A stretch of DNA of 16,899 nt. It comes from an uncultured Campylobacter sp. (GTDB taxonomy: Bacteria; Campylobacterota; Campylobacteria; Campylobacterales; Campylobacteraceae). Shown piece after piece: positions 1 to 6,226 of the stretch. Location: NCBI RefSeq assembly GCF_938045465.1, contig NZ_CALIBF010000061.1, positions 1 to 16,899 of the forward strand, written 5' to 3'. Position 1 is the stretch's first letter, and the number at the start of each line of letters is the position of its first letter. A model generated the notes under the pieces. The model saw only the letters and a program-made list of their open reading frames with translations, was not told the origin of the DNA and searched no databases. Both the position numbers and the translations under genes were made by a program.

Positions 1-54
1 CAGCTAGAACAAGCGGGATCCAAGACTGTAGATACCGCGTCTGCCAATGAGTAA
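1..54 (+). CDS. 3' end of an upstream gene (partial)
   Basis: The first frame is open from the window edge to a TAA at 52-54 and gives 17 residues, QLEQAGSKTVDTASANE. The composition (polar, Gln/Glu/Ala/Ser/Thr) is that of a normal soluble C-terminus and differs from the Cys/Phe/Asn-rich nonsense that the following spacer encodes. An inverted repeat overlaps its stop codon, as expected for a transcript end. The fragment is too short to assign a family. The call rests only on an open frame and on the position of the hairpin. Confidence 0.4.
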   Translation, partial: QLEQAGSKTVDTASANE

Positions 55-77
55 ATTCTATAAAATTTACAGACGCG
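36..77 (+). terminator. Inverted repeat over the stop of the upstream gene
   Basis: CGCGTCTG at 36-43 pairs with CAGACGCG at 70-77. A nested AT stem lies inside the loop (TAAATT 52-57 with AATTTA 64-69). The structure spans the TAA at 52-54 and could end transcription of the upstream gene. There is no clean T tract after it, so it may instead be a 3'-end stabilising hairpin. Confidence 0.4.
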
Positions 78-324
78 ATTATCGGCTTCGCAGTTGCTAT
101 GTATCTTGCAAAATTCTACAAATTACGCTGATTTAAAATTTGCGTCGTTTTGCTTTATAAAATGCATAGAATTTTGTCGCCATGACGCAAGCGGTTTGCA
201 AAATTCCGGCACGTATGTAAATTTTAAAAATTCCGAGAGTTGCGGCGCGTTAAATTATATAAATTTAGGCGTTAAAATTCTACCGATATAGACACCCGCG
301 AAATTCGCCGCTTAAAATTTCGCG
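55..324. other. Spacer rich in AAATTT/AAAATTC words
   Basis: No convincing gene is seen. The stretch alternates AAAATTC/AAATTT words with short GC-rich segments, the texture of every long spacer in this window. A 65-codon open frame from 94 gives a Cys/Phe/Asn-rich product without a ribosome site. An inverted repeat (CGCGAAATT 297-305, AATTTCGCG 316-324) lies directly downstream of the minus-strand gene ending at 325 and may mark its transcript end, although no T tract follows. Confidence 0.5.
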
Positions 325-735
325 CTACAAATTCTTAAATTCCACCTCCAGTTGCTTGCGCCAGTCTTGCAGCGAGCGCTCTGCGTCCGCGGCATATTTT
401 TCGATCAGAGCGTCCGTTTTATTGAGAAACTCAAATAGCTTACCCTCCCACACGGCGGGGTTTAGGTTGCTTTGATGCATCGTTTTGATATAAACTAACT
501 CCTTGCTAAGAGCCTCAAGCTCGTCTAGATAGCTCTCGCGAGCGCTTTCGTCGCGCAGCTCTAGCCGCTTTAGAGCTCGCAGTTTGCCCTCCAAAATATC
601 GCAAAATTTCATATACCTTTGCGAGCTAAGCTCGGGATCTGCGGCGTCTGCGCGCGCGGAAGCTTTTTGGACCTGAAAATACACGAGCGCGCCTACCGCA
701 AGGGCGACTGCGAACATCAAAGCAAAATTAGCCAT
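325..735 (-). CDS. Small membrane-anchored helical protein of unknown function
   Basis: A 136-residue protein. Residues about 4-22 form one hydrophobic N-terminal segment (likely an uncleaved anchor). The rest is charged and Glu/Lys/Leu-rich, with predicted long helices and coiled-coil character (residues about 38-80 and 100-136). I recognise no family and no catalytic motif. Start: the ATG (733-735) follows AAGGAG with a five-base gap, and that ribosome site lies inside the end of the upstream transporter gene. The stop of that gene (728-730) falls within this coding sequence, an overlap of 8 bases, so the two are probably co-transcribed and translationally coupled. The C-terminal part would lie in either cytoplasm or periplasm; the sequence does not settle which. 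A real gene is supported by the ribosome site, the overlap and the ordinary amino-acid composition. Confidence 0.8.
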   Translation of the reverse strand: MANFALMFAVALAVGALVYFQVQKASARADAADPELSSQRYMKFCDILEGKLRALKRLELRDESARESYLDELEALSKELVYIKTMHQSNLNPAVWEGKLFEFLNKTDALIEKYAADAERSLQDWRKQLEVEFKNL

Positions 736-1600
736 TTTTTCTCCTTAAGCCGTCCAAGCCCACGACCGCGAGCCCGAACCAAATTAGCGAAAAGCTTAAA
801 ATTTTATAAGCCTCAAGCTCCTCGCCGTAAACAAATACCGCGATCAGCATGCTCATGCTGGGGCTGATGTACTGCATAAAGCCGATCGTAGATAGCGGCA
901 GATACTGCGTGCTTACGGCGAAGGTAAGCAGCGGCAAAATTGTAATCAGTCCGCTTGCAAACAGCAGCGCGCCGCTTGCGCTGAAGCCGAAAGCGCCGCT
1001 TCCTTTCAGCGCGCAGTAGATCAGAAATGCAAGCGCGGGCAGCAGCATCAGCGTCGTCTCGCAAAACAGCCCCTCAAAGCTAGGCACGCTTACTTTTTTG
1101 CGAATGAGGCCGTAAAATGCAAAGCTAAGCGGCAGCACGAGCGAGATTATAGGAAGCCTGCCTAGCGCGTAAATTTGCACGCCGATCGCGGCAAAGGCGA
1201 GTAGCAGGGAAAATTTCGCCGCCGCGCTTAACCGCTCGCGTAGAAATAAAGCGCCCAAAAGCACCGAAAATAGTGGATTTATGAAATACCCGAGGCTGGT
1301 GGCTAAAATTTGATCGGAATTTACCGCGTAGATATAAATACCCCAGTTCGTGCTGATAAGTAGTCCCGTACAAAGCAGCGTGAGAGCTATTTTAGGGGCG
1401 CTAAGAAGGCGCGCGACGTTTTTTAAACGGTGCGTAAAGCAGAGAAAAACGAGCAGCAGCAGGAAGGACCAAACGACGCGATGCGCTAAAATTTGCACCG
1501 CGTCCACGTCCTTTATGAGCTTGAAAAATATCGGAAAAACGCCCCACATCAAAAAGGTGGCAAGAGCAAGCATTAGCCCTTTAGTGCGGTTTTCTTCCAT
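728..1600 (-). CDS. rarD: RarD-type EamA/DMT-family transporter
   Basis: A 290-residue polytopic inner-membrane protein with about ten hydrophobic segments arranged as two EamA halves, the usual size for RarD. Family-like stretches are the N-terminal GLMLALATFLMWGVFPIFFK region, SLGYFINPL near residue 105 and GFMQYISPS near residue 240. Other RarD proteins share these positions. RarD belongs to the drug/metabolite transporter superfamily; the name comes from a chloramphenicol-sensitivity phenotype, and the natural substrate of most members is unknown. Start: ATG with AAGGA about five bases upstream. It is divergent from the DAHP synthase gene and overlaps the small membrane protein gene downstream, so both probably form one minus-strand transcript. 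The family call is firm; the substrate is not. Confidence 0.88.
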   Translation of the reverse strand: MEENRTKGLMLALATFLMWGVFPIFFKLIKDVDAVQILAHRVVWSFLLLLVFLCFTHRLKNVARLLSAPKIALTLLCTGLLISTNWGIYIYAVNSDQILATSLGYFINPLFSVLLGALFLRERLSAAAKFSLLLAFAAIGVQIYALGRLPIISLVLPLSFAFYGLIRKKVSVPSFEGLFCETTLMLLPALAFLIYCALKGSGAFGFSASGALLFASGLITILPLLTFAVSTQYLPLSTIGFMQYISPSMSMLIAVFVYGEELEAYKILSFSLIWFGLAVVGLDGLRRKNG

Positions 1601-1630
1601 AAAATTCCTTCCAAATTGCCTAAAGGCGCT

Positions 1631-1636
1631 ATTTTA
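1631..1636 (-). promoter_or_regulatory. Possible -10 box for rarD
   Basis: On the minus strand TAAAAT lies 30 bases before the rarD start codon, preceded by an A-rich stretch. Spacing matches the other promoters here, but the box departs from TATAAT, so this is tentative. Confidence 0.35.
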
Positions 1637-1659
1637 AGATTTTTTGGGTTAATAAAAGC

Positions 1660-1674
1660 TTATTTGGGTATAAT
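1660..1674 (+). promoter_or_regulatory. Sigma-70 promoter of the DAHP synthase gene
   Basis: TATAAT at 1669-1674 is preceded by TTTGGG, the extended -10 arrangement typical of Campylobacter housekeeping promoters, which often lack a clear -35 box. It lies 30 bases before the start codon, so the leader would be about 24 nt. AGGAGGGG at 1696-1703 gives a strong ribosome site. Confidence 0.75.
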
Positions 1675-1704
1675 CGCGAAATTTTACGAAATCTAGGAGG
1701 GGCT

Positions 1705-3048
1705 ATGAGCTGGAGTAGAACGTCGTGGAAAGATTATAAAATTTTACAGCAGCCGATTTATCAGGATGAAAGTGCGGTGCAGGCCGCTAAAGAGCGCCTT
1801 TACAAGCTGCCGCCGTTAATTTTCGCGGGCGAGGTTCGCAACCTAAAAGCTGAGCTTGCGCGCGCCAGCGAGGGCAAGTCGTTTCTGCTTCAAGGCGGCG
1901 ATTGCGCGGAGAGCTTTAATGATTTTAGCGCGAATAATATCCGCGATATGTTTAAGGTAATGCTTCAGATGGCGATCATTCTTACCTTCGCAGCGGGTCG
2001 CCCCGTCGTTAAGGTAGGTCGCATCGCAGGGCAGTTCGCAAAGCCGCGCAGCAGCGATTTCGAGGAGGTTGGCGGCGTGAGTCTGCCTAGTTACCGCGGC
2101 GACATAATCAACGGATTTGAGTTTAACGAAGCAGCGCGCAAGCCGGATCCTGCGCGCATGATCGAGGCGTATCATCAAAGCGCTTCGACGCTGAATCTGC
2201 TGCGCGCCTTTTCTCGCGGCGGTCTTGCGAACCTGCACGAGGTGCATAAGTGGAATTTGGGCTTTTTGAAAAAGGGCGAGCTGGAGGCTAAATTTAACGA
2301 GCTCAGCGATGAAATTTCGCGCACGCTTAAATTTATGGAGGCGTGCGGACTGAGCGCCGCAAATTCTCCGAGCCTTGCCGAGACGGTGCTTTACACATCG
2401 CACGAGGCGCTGCTGCTGCACTACGAGGAGTGTCTGACGCGCATCGACAGCACCAGCGGCGATTGGTACGACTGCTCGGCGCACATGCTTTGGATCGGCG
2501 AGCGCACGCGTGGCGCGGACGATGCGCACGTGCATTTTTTAAGCGGTATCAAAAACCCTCTCGGCGTTAAGATCGGCCCTAGCGGCACTGCGGATGAAAT
2601 TTTGCGCCTTTGCGACAAGCTCAATCCGCAAAACGAAGCAGGCAGGCTAAACGTCATCATCCGCATGGGCGCGGATAAGATCGGCGCGCGGCTGCCGCAA
2701 ATTTTACGCGAGCTAAAGCGCGAGGGCAGGGCGATCCTATACAGCATCGATCCGATGCACGGCAACACCGTCAAGGCCGCGAACGGCTATAAAACGCGCG
2801 AATTTTCTAAAATTTTAAGCGAAGTTCAGAGCTTTTTTGAGATCCACGCTGCGGAGGGCACGCACGCGGGCGGCATTCACCTTGAGATGACCGGTCAAAA
2901 CGTCACCGAGTGCACGGGCGGCTCGTTTAACGTGACGCAAGAGACGCTAAAGCAGCGCTACGAAACACAGTGCGATCCGCGCCTAAACGCAGATCAGGCA
3001 CTGGAGCTTGCGTTTTTGCTCGCCGATAATCTAAAAAAGGCGGAGTAG
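1705..3048 (+). CDS. aroG: Class II 3-deoxy-D-arabino-heptulosonate 7-phosphate synthase
   Basis: A cytoplasmic enzyme that condenses phosphoenolpyruvate with erythrose 4-phosphate, the committed step of the shikimate pathway to chorismate and aromatic amino acids. The 447 residues match the plant/mycobacterial-like class II family (about 450-475). Visible motifs: QGGDCAESF (63-71, metal-ligand Cys67), RIAGQFAKPRS (106-116), WIGERTR (263-269), NPLGVKIGPS (284-293), SIDPMHGNT (347-355, His352), GIHLEMTGQNVTECTGG (390-406, Glu394) and CDPRLNADQALELAF (423-437, Asp424). Cys67, His352, Glu394 and Asp424 are the expected metal ligands by family comparison. The start is fixed by AGGAGG and a -10 box. 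The symbol is by convention only; class II enzymes carry several names. The gene stands alone between its own promoter and terminator. The long N-terminal extension used for allosteric control in mycobacteria seems shorter here. Confidence 0.96.
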   Translation: MSWSRTSWKDYKILQQPIYQDESAVQAAKERLYKLPPLIFAGEVRNLKAELARASEGKSFLLQGGDCAESFNDFSANNIRDMFKVMLQMAIILTFAAGRPVVKVGRIAGQFAKPRSSDFEEVGGVSLPSYRGDIINGFEFNEAARKPDPARMIEAYHQSASTLNLLRAFSRGGLANLHEVHKWNLGFLKKGELEAKFNELSDEISRTLKFMEACGLSAANSPSLAETVLYTSHEALLLHYEECLTRIDSTSGDWYDCSAHMLWIGERTRGADDAHVHFLSGIKNPLGVKIGPSGTADEILRLCDKLNPQNEAGRLNVIIRMGADKIGARLPQILRELKREGRAILYSIDPMHGNTVKAANGYKTREFSKILSEVQSFFEIHAAEGTHAGGIHLEMTGQNVTECTGGSFNVTQETLKQRYETQCDPRLNADQALELAFLLADNLKKAE

Positions 3049-3058
3049 CCCGCCTTTT
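3035..3058 (+). terminator. Rho-independent terminator of the DAHP synthase gene
   Basis: AAAAGGCGG (3035-3043) pairs perfectly with CCGCCTTTT (3050-3058). The six-base loop contains the gene's own TAG at 3046-3048. A TTTTGTTG run follows. The 5' arm therefore encodes the last Lys-Ala-Glu codons. The symmetry (A run before, T run after) would allow some termination from either direction. Confidence 0.8.
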
Positions 3059-4227
3059 GTTGCGCGTAAGATTCAGTCGCGGCTTGGAATTTTAGTCGTA
3101 GTTTTAGGCGTTTTGACGTAAGCCAGCGCTGCGACCGTGCTTTGCGCTTGAAATTTAATCGTAGCTTGGCACGGGCGATTTAAATTTACGCGGCTCTAAA
3201 TACGGCGGCTTTGGGCGCAGTCTCGCAGCGATCAAAATATATACAATTAAAATTTATACTTCGCGCTAAAACGTAAGCCGCATAAGCCCGCCGCCCAAAT
3301 ACGAGCAATTGAAAATTTTTACGGCGTCGCGCCGTGATAAAATTCCACTTTTGCAGAGACTTACAAACTTCTTGGCGGCTAAATTTATCCTCGCGGGCTT
3401 GTTGGCTTAAAATTTTAAATACGCTTTGCATTAAATTTTAAAATTTTGCTGCCGCGAAATTTTAAAAAATTTAAAAACACATCCGCGGTTCGCAGAATTT
3501 CATCTTTAAAATTCGCTGCGTAAATTTTGATCCTGCTTATACGTGTGCGCCGTTTGTCTGCGTGCGAACGAGCTAGCGGAAGACTAAGCTACAAATGCAG
3601 CGGCATAAGCCTGCTTGCACTTTTTTGCACAGAGCGTTATATGGATTGCGGCGCGCTATTTGCGGCTTTACCTACGCAGCGCAAGAGTTCTTGCTTTTTG
3701 CAGTATTTACGCGGCACAAAAGCTCCCGCATTAAACGAGCGCGATATGTGGACGCTGTAGCGGTGTGTATTTTGCCCGCCCGCAAATTAGCTCAATCCTT
3801 GATGATAGATACGCCGGGCGGAAGCGGCTTTGCGCTTGCTTTAAATTTCAGGGCGCTATTTTGCCGTGAAATTTTAATAAAAAGTCTATGCTTCTGCCGC
3901 TAAATTTCGGGTCGAAATTTTACCTTTTGAGTTTATGCCGCCTCGCCGCTATAAAATTCCATGTCTTAAATTTAAAGCAAAATTCTGCGGCGCGGTGAAA
4001 TTTCAAAATTTCGTTGCGGTAAATTTTGTGCTCTAAAATTTCATCCATGAATGTAGAATTTTAAGTCGGCAAATATAAAATTTGAGATAGTCAAAGTTTG
4101 CTGCCGCATCGCATACCGCGCCGCGAAATACTACTCTACATAATCTGCGCCTAACCTCATAAAATCCGTTGCGCAAAATTTATGCAGAATTTACGCGGGG
4201 TTCTTGCTGTCGCGCCGCTTCGATTCG
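3059..4227. other. 1.2 kb spacer without a recognisable gene
   Basis: Nothing here reads as a protein gene. The open frames (3186-3431 minus, 3527-3760 plus, 3595-3903 plus) lack ribosome sites and give Cys/Arg/Phe-rich sequences resembling no family. The stretch is dense in AAATTT, AAAATTTT and AAAATTC, alternating with GC-rich segments. Two imperfect direct repeats with the core ATTTTAGTCGTAG / ATTTAATCGTAG lie near 3090 and 3150. A self-complementary AT block (TTTTAAAATTTTG with CGAAATTTTAAAA) is centred near 3450. No tRNA or riboswitch pattern was recognised. An unannotated small RNA cannot be excluded. Confidence 0.5.
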
Positions 4228-4599
4228 TTACTTTGAGCGCGGCTTATTAAGTTTTAGTGCGACTACCGCGATTGCGACGTTTACGTCGTGCGTGATGCTA
4301 AGGCTTGCGGATTTGATATGAAATTTTTTACGGATTTTTTTACGGATTTTTAAATGCGGCGCGCCCAGGGCGTCTTTGTAAATTTTAGCGTCTTTAAAGC
4401 CGAATTCCGCGCCGATGCCGGTGCCTAGCGCCTTGCTAAGCGCCTCTTTGGCGGCATAGACGCCCGCTATACTTTCGTTGCGCAGTGCCGAGGAGCGCTC
4501 GGATTTTTTCAAAATGCGCTTTAGAAATTTCGCGCCGTATTTTGCGCGCAGCGCCGCGATCCTGCGCACCGCGGTTATGTCCGTGCCGATCTTTATCAC
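4228..4599 (-). CDS. acpS: Holo-[acyl-carrier-protein] synthase
   Basis: A 123-residue cytoplasmic enzyme that transfers 4'-phosphopantetheine from coenzyme A to the serine of apo-ACP, activating fatty acid synthesis. Size and motifs are standard. GTDITAVRRI at the N-terminus carries the Mg ligand Asp7. VYAAKEALSKALGTGIG (47-63) carries Glu52 and the conserved KEAxxKAxGTG signature. SLSITHD near residue 97 replaces the common SxSH motif. The start codon is GTG (4597-4599), with no strong Shine-Dalgarno sequence in the GC-rich 28-base gap after ppiB, which suggests coupling to upstream translation or weak expression. It is the third gene of the yebC-ppiB-acpS run. The C-terminus is Lys/Arg-rich. 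Confidence 0.93.
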   Translation of the reverse strand: MIKIGTDITAVRRIAALRAKYGAKFLKRILKKSERSSALRNESIAGVYAAKEALSKALGTGIGAEFGFKDAKIYKDALGAPHLKIRKKIRKKFHIKSASLSITHDVNVAIAVVALKLNKPRSK

Positions 4600-4627
4600 G
4601 GTCTGGCGCCCCGCGGTTTAAATTTAA

Positions 4628-5122
4628 TCACGATTGCAGGCTCTCTTTAATCTCGATGTCGATGATCTTATCGCCCTGTCTGATCGCGTCTAAAACCGCT
4701 AGGCTAGGCTGATCCACGATTTGCCCGAAGACCGTATGCACGCCGTCTAGGTGCGGCTGTGCGCTGTGGCAGACGAAAAACTGACTACCGCCCGTATCAC
4801 GCCCTGCGTGCGCCATCGATAGCGCGCCGCGCACGTGCTTGTGCTTTTGGCGGTCGCATTCGCACTTTATGCGCCAGCCCGGACCTCCCGTGCCGGTGCC
4901 GCGCGGGCAGCCGCCTTGGATTACGAAATTTGGAATTACGCGGTGAAAATTTAACCCCTTGTAAAACCCGCTGCGCGCAAGGCTAGCGAAATTCGTAACC
5001 GCCTGCGGAGCTTCGTCACCGAAAAGCTCCAGCTTCATATCACCCTTTTCGGTTTTTATCACGGCGTATTTATCGCGCGCCAAAGCCGCTGCGTCGATGT
5101 CGTAAATTTTTAAGCTTTCCAT
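4628..5122 (-). CDS. ppiB: Cyclophilin-type peptidyl-prolyl cis-trans isomerase
   Basis: A 164-residue single-domain cyclophilin without signal peptide, so a cytoplasmic folding catalyst for Xaa-Pro bonds. The fold begins near residue 20 (YAVIKTEKGDMKLELF). Active-site signatures are FHRVIPNFVIQGG (59-71, catalytic Arg61, Gln69), ALSMAH (100-105), GGSQFFV (111-117) and LDGVHTVFG (125-133, His129). It contains several Cys residues (72, 87, 89, 118). ATG at 5120-5122 is preceded by TAGGAGAAAAAA; that ribosome site overlaps the yebC stop, leaving only nine bases between the genes, so the two are co-expressed. As I recall, a yebC-ppi pair also occurs in C. jejuni. The family call is firm; the symbol is by similarity of size and location. 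Confidence 0.93.
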   Translation of the reverse strand: MESLKIYDIDAAALARDKYAVIKTEKGDMKLELFGDEAPQAVTNFASLARSGFYKGLNFHRVIPNFVIQGGCPRGTGTGGPGWRIKCECDRQKHKHVRGALSMAHAGRDTGGSQFFVCHSAQPHLDGVHTVFGQIVDQPSLAVLDAIRQGDKIIDIEIKESLQS

Positions 5123-5131
5123 TTTTTTCTC

Positions 5132-5866
5132 CTATGCGATGTTGGTGTAAACTGCCTGCACGTCGTCGTCATCCTCTAGCCGCTCGAGCAGCGCGTCTAT
5201 GTCGCCCAGCTGCTCCTCGCTAAACTCGTGCTTTTCGTTAGCTACAAATTTTAAACTTGCGCTGATGATCTCAAGCCCTATCTTTTCGATACCTTCGTTT
5301 AGAGTGCCGAAGCTTTCGTATTCGCCGTAGATTAGAAGCGTCTTTTCAAGCTCGCCCCTGTCGTTTTCAAACTCATTGATTTCAAGCTCGCTAAGACCGA
5401 AGTCGATGAGCTCAAGCTCCAGCTCCTCGATGTCGCGGCTCGGCAGCTTAGTCTCAAAAACGGCCTTGTGTGAAAACATAAATTTCAAACTGCCGCTCGG
5501 CAAAAACTCGCCCTTAGCTTTATTTAAAATCGACTTGACGTTCGCGACGGTGCGGGTCGGGTTATCAGTGGCGCATTCGATTATGAGAAGTGCGCCGTGG
5601 GGCGCCTTGCCGTCGTAAAAGATCGTTTTGATATCGGCGCTATCCTTGCCGCTAGCGCGCTTGATAGCCGCGTCGATGTTGTCTTTGGGCATATTTTGCG
5701 CCTTTGCCGTGGCGATCGCGGCGCGCAGTTTGGAGTTCATCAGCGGATCTTCGCCGCCCTCTTTCGCCGCCATCGTTATGGCCTTGCCCAGTTTTGGGAA
5801 AAGTTTGCTCATCTTCCCCCATCTAGCTTCTTTTGAAGCGCGTCTGTATTCAAAAGCTCGTCCCAT
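5132..5866 (-). CDS. yebC: YebC/PmpR family protein
   Basis: A 244-residue protein, within the 235-250 usual for the family, with the characteristic N-terminus MGRAFEYRRASKEARWGKM. This is followed by a helical domain carrying the KLGKAITMAAKEGGEDP and AIATAKAQNMPKDNID signatures, then FYDGKAPHGALLIIE and the acidic C-terminal region ending DALLERLEDDDDVQAVYTNI. YebC-type proteins were first described as DNA-binding regulators; more recent work links the family (with mitochondrial TACO1) to translation of difficult proline-containing stretches on the ribosome. Which role applies here is not visible. Start: ATG preceded by AAGGA. It leads the operon with ppiB and acpS and has its own -10 box. 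Confidence 0.95.
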   Translation of the reverse strand: MGRAFEYRRASKEARWGKMSKLFPKLGKAITMAAKEGGEDPLMNSKLRAAIATAKAQNMPKDNIDAAIKRASGKDSADIKTIFYDGKAPHGALLIIECATDNPTRTVANVKSILNKAKGEFLPSGSLKFMFSHKAVFETKLPSRDIEELELELIDFGLSELEINEFENDRGELEKTLLIYGEYESFGTLNEGIEKIGLEIISASLKFVANEKHEFSEEQLGDIDALLERLEDDDDVQAVYTNIA

Positions 5867-5899
5867 AAAATTCCTTAAAGCTTAAATTTAAAACGGGTG

Positions 5900-5914
5900 A
5901 TTATAACGAAAAAC
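5900..5914 (-). promoter_or_regulatory. Promoter of the yebC-ppiB-acpS operon
   Basis: On the minus strand TATAAT (5900-5905) is preceded by GGTTTTTCGT, a T-rich extended -10 as in Campylobacter sigma-70 promoters. It lies 33 bases before the yebC start codon. Confidence 0.7.
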
Positions 5915-5962
5915 CCTTAAACTTCAGGAGCGGGCGTTGAAATAAAATTTATTAAAAAGTAG

Positions 5963-5968
5963 TATAAG
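5963..5968 (+). promoter_or_regulatory. Possible -10 box of the copper operon
   Basis: TATAAG lies 30 bases before the chaperone start codon in AT-rich sequence. I see no obvious CueR- or CsoR-type dyad next to it, and no metal regulator gene nearby, so any copper control is not explained by this window. Confidence 0.45.
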
Positions 5969-5998
5969 TTTTAAAATTTTAATCCAAAGGAGAGACTC

Positions 5999-6223
5999 AT
6001 GGCTTTGAAACAAAGCGTAAAATTTAAGGCGCAAAATATACACTGCGAAAACTGCGCGAGGACGATCAAAAACGCGCTTAAGGACGATTTCGGCGAGATC
6101 GAGGTGGACGTAGCAAGCGGAGTGGTGAGTTTAAGCTTAGATCCGCGCGACGAGGCTAAATTTAAAGAGGAGATGGACGATTTGGGCTTTAGCATTGCAG
6201 GAAAGCTAGCCTGCGAGAACTAA
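5999..6223 (+). CDS. copZ: CopZ-like heavy-metal-associated domain protein
   Basis: A 74-residue single HMA domain of ferredoxin-like fold, predicted to be a cytoplasmic Cu(I) chaperone. The metal loop is IHCENC (14-19; Cys16 and Cys19) in place of the commoner MTCxxC, with His next to the first Cys. The remaining fold signature, an acidic helix 2 and a C-terminal GFSIAG, is present. Start: AAGGAG at 5987-5992, seven bases before ATG. Its TAA is three bases before the copA start, so the pair is one operon. By known CopZ-CopA chemistry it would deliver Cu(I) to the ATPase; this is inferred from adjacency and motif. C. jejuni has, as I recall, a similar small gene beside copA. Confidence 0.88.
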   Translation: MALKQSVKFKAQNIHCENCARTIKNALKDDFGEIEVDVASGVVSLSLDPRDEAKFKEEMDDLGFSIAGKLACEN

Positions 6224-6226
6224 CGG

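Noticed and set aside
94..291. 65-codon open frame in the left spacer
   Set aside because: No ribosome site; the product is a direct reading of AAAATTC/AAATTT words and is Cys/Phe/Asn-rich like other spacer frames.
1843..2535. 230-codon open frame antisense to the DAHP synthase gene
   Set aside because: It is a shadow of a strongly conserved enzyme gene; the product is Arg/Ala-rich nonsense.
3186..3431. 81-codon minus-strand open frame in the aroG-acpS spacer
   Set aside because: No Shine-Dalgarno sequence, no family resemblance, and a composition typical of noncoding frames here.
3595..3903. 102-codon plus-strand open frame, overlapping another at 3527-3760
   Set aside because: Two overlapping open frames of similar quality, Cys/Arg/Phe-rich, without ribosome sites; neither is favoured as coding.
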